The translations under genes and the position numbers were made by a program. Shown in pieces: positions 63,836-64,000 of a stretch of 64,000 nucleotides of DNA (within the stretch, counting starts at the first letter, position 1; every line of letters starts with the position of its first letter). This DNA is from DASTPP01 sp035762175 (lineage in GTDB: Bacteria; Myxococcota_A; Polyangia; Polyangiales; Polyangiaceae): positions 17,745 to 81,744 of the forward strand of contig DASTPP010000064.1 of NCBI GenBank assembly GCA_035762175.1, read 5' to 3'. Under the pieces are notes generated by a model that was not told the origin of the DNA, did no database searches, and saw only the letters and a list, made by a program, of their open reading frames with translations.

Positions 63836-63950
63836 GCCGCGCGGGCCGCCCCCGACTGAAGTCCTGGGCATTGGTCACTTCTGCGGGGCAAGCACGAGCT
63901 CAGGTACCTTCGTGCGAGCCCTGGCGGCGGCCTGGCGCTAGCCCCGCCGC

Positions 63951-64000
63951 ATGGACGCACTCGCGGACTGGACCGACCCGCTTCGCTGGGCCGAGCTGGA
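63951..64000 (+). CDS. Possible start of a further gene, cut by window edge
   Basis: ATG at 63951 opens a frame (MDALADWTDPLRWAEL...) that is still open at the end. No ribosome site is seen, and too little is visible to recognise a family. The 115 bp before it hold nothing identifiable. Confidence 0.25.
   Translation, partial: MDALADWTDPLRWAEL

Overview
This window is very GC-rich chromosomal DNA (mostly third-position G/C, so long antisense frames are open almost everywhere). It points to a member of the Myxococcota. The haloperoxidase at 52.3 kb ends in a MYXO-CTERM-type sorting tail (Gly-Cys, hydrophobic stretch, Arg-rich end). There is also a Ser/Thr kinase facing an FHA-containing sigma-54 activator, an FHA+DUF4388 protein, and a modular type I polyketide synthase. 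I cannot resolve the genus. No rRNA, tRNA, CRISPR array or insertion sequence was found.

Layout. 0-4 kb: an RNA-repair locus, rtcR (minus, cut by the window edge) divergent from rtcB-rtcA, with a near-consensus sigma-54 promoter and a likely upstream activator site between them. 4-12 kb: a minus-strand run consisting of a Ser/Thr kinase with a helical-repeat tail, a 90-residue protein of unknown function, an S9 prolyl-oligopeptidase lipoprotein and two tandem JmjC/cupin oxygenase paralogues. 12-17 kb: an FHA/sigma-54 activator, then a coupled set ihfB-like - tyrS - putative Tat lipoprotein whose start seems to be a CTG overlapping the tyrS stop. 17-23 kb: one open frame joining a periplasmic S41/PDZ protease to a multi-pass histidine kinase, coupled to a type II thioesterase. 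23-31 kb: metabolic and housekeeping genes (kdd, FHA-DUF4388, maiA, GNAT, ogt, NmrA-type reductase, SDR) with several repeat elements.

31-49 kb: the most striking segment. A four-gene minus-strand operon (each junction overlapping) encodes a complete KS-AT-DH-ER-KR-ACP-TE polyketide synthase, an MGAT-like acyltransferase, a patatin-type lipase and a lone RND permease with an enlarged periplasmic loop and a long proline-rich tail. It is divergent from a fatty-acid desaturase, followed by an aldehyde dehydrogenase and a ferritin-like di-iron protein. The gene content resembles the logic of mycobacterial Pks-Pap-MmpL lipid loci. I infer synthesis, esterification and export of a modified long-chain lipid. 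Beside it, at 30.84-31.27 kb, lies a roughly 43-bp tandem array built on the palindrome AACCTTTCGAAAGGTT.

49-64 kb: an XRE-cupin regulator with a paired operator, divergent from an SDR-QueA-like operon; a vanadium haloperoxidase/PAP2 protein behind an AT-rich operator-like region; a TerB-like protein; a circularly permuted ATP-grasp/Alpha-E pair; a PcrA/UvrD helicase; a CrtI/PYROXD2-type flavoprotein; a TPR protein; and a FemAB-like acyltransferase. Four-base ATGA/GTGA overlaps are frequent, so translational coupling is common in this genome.
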